From Streptosporangiaceae bacterium (GTDB taxonomy: Bacteria; Actinomycetota; Actinomycetes; Streptosporangiales; Streptosporangiaceae): a DNA stretch of 9,799 nucleotides. The position numbers and the translations under genes are program-made. Below the pieces are notes generated by a model that was given only the letters and a program-made list of their open reading frames with translations, ran no database searches and had not been told where the DNA came from. Positions 9,731-9,799 of the stretch are shown piece by piece (positions within the stretch are counted from its first letter, which is position 1; each line of letters starts with the position of its first letter). The DNA lies in NCBI GenBank assembly GCA_030041195.1, contig JASHOI010000262.1, forward strand, positions 1 through 9,799, read 5' to 3'.

Positions 9731-9799
9731 GGCTCGCCACGGGTCAGCGCCGCCGCGGCGCGGCGATGCCCGAAGCGGGGCGCGGGCCCGAGTCCGCGG
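9700..9799 (-). CDS. Possible C-terminal end of an unknown gene entering from the right edge
   Basis: On the minus strand one frame is open from the window edge to a TGA at 9700-9702, giving about 32 residues with an Ala-rich middle (RRAAAALTRGEPAPRR) and mostly G/C third positions. A second frame is also open from the edge and runs through the 18-bp repeats to TAG at 9521-9523, but it is Arg/Pro-rich and uses codons rare in GC-rich genomes (AGG, AGA, AAA) in the hairpin. The third frame has a stop at 9744-9746. In many Actinomycetes the gene before atpI is a WecA/MraY-like glycosyltransferase, often with a disordered tail, but nothing visible here identifies it. Very uncertain. Confidence 0.22.
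   Translation of the reverse strand, partial: RGLGPAPRFGHRRAAAALTRGEPAPRRTSGPR

Overview
The window is high-GC DNA from an actinobacterium. It holds a complete F1Fo ATP synthase operon on the minus strand. Reading leftward from about 9236 to 877, the order is atpI-like, atpZ-like, atpB (a), atpE (c), atpF (b), atpH (delta), atpA (alpha), atpG (gamma), atpD (beta), atpC (epsilon), then a DUF2550 membrane protein. A PduO-type cobalamin adenosyltransferase on the plus strand (289-864) converges on the DUF2550 gene. Mycobacteria have the same neighbourhood (Rv1303 to Rv1314c). Together with the GC-rich codon use, this points to Actinomycetes. The unfused b and delta genes and the long delta fit a non-mycobacterial lineage such as Streptomycetales or Streptosporangiales; that narrower placement is inference.

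Layout. 1-288: a gene-free left edge with a small hairpin, three perfect 21-bp tandem repeats and a long inverted repeat around an AT-rich core. 289-864: adenosyltransferase. 877-1329: DUF2550 protein with a TTG start. 1357-8458: eight structural ATP synthase genes, tightly packed, with ATGA overlaps at atpF/atpH and atpG/atpD. The widest gap among them, atpB to atpE, carries two GC-rich hairpins. 8531-9236: two small membrane proteins of the AtpZ and AtpI types. 9237-9520: operon leader with a possible extended -10 element and two strong hairpins. 9514-9799: a perfect 16-bp hairpin and six 18-bp tandem repeats running toward the right edge, where coding frame cannot be settled.

How the genes work together. 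a, b and c form the membrane proton channel and rotor. Alpha, beta, gamma, delta and epsilon form the catalytic head, central stalk and stator cap. AtpI and AtpZ probably help c-ring assembly or ion supply. All catalytic and proton-path residues checked are present, so the enzyme should be functional. It shows actinobacterial specialisations: a charged C-terminal tail on alpha, a short acidic/glycine insertion in gamma, and a delta subunit whose N-terminal domain is duplicated at an exact 90-residue offset.

Nothing here is clearly a new biological system. The most open questions are the repeat and hairpin structures at both window edges and the hairpin pair at the atpB-atpE junction.
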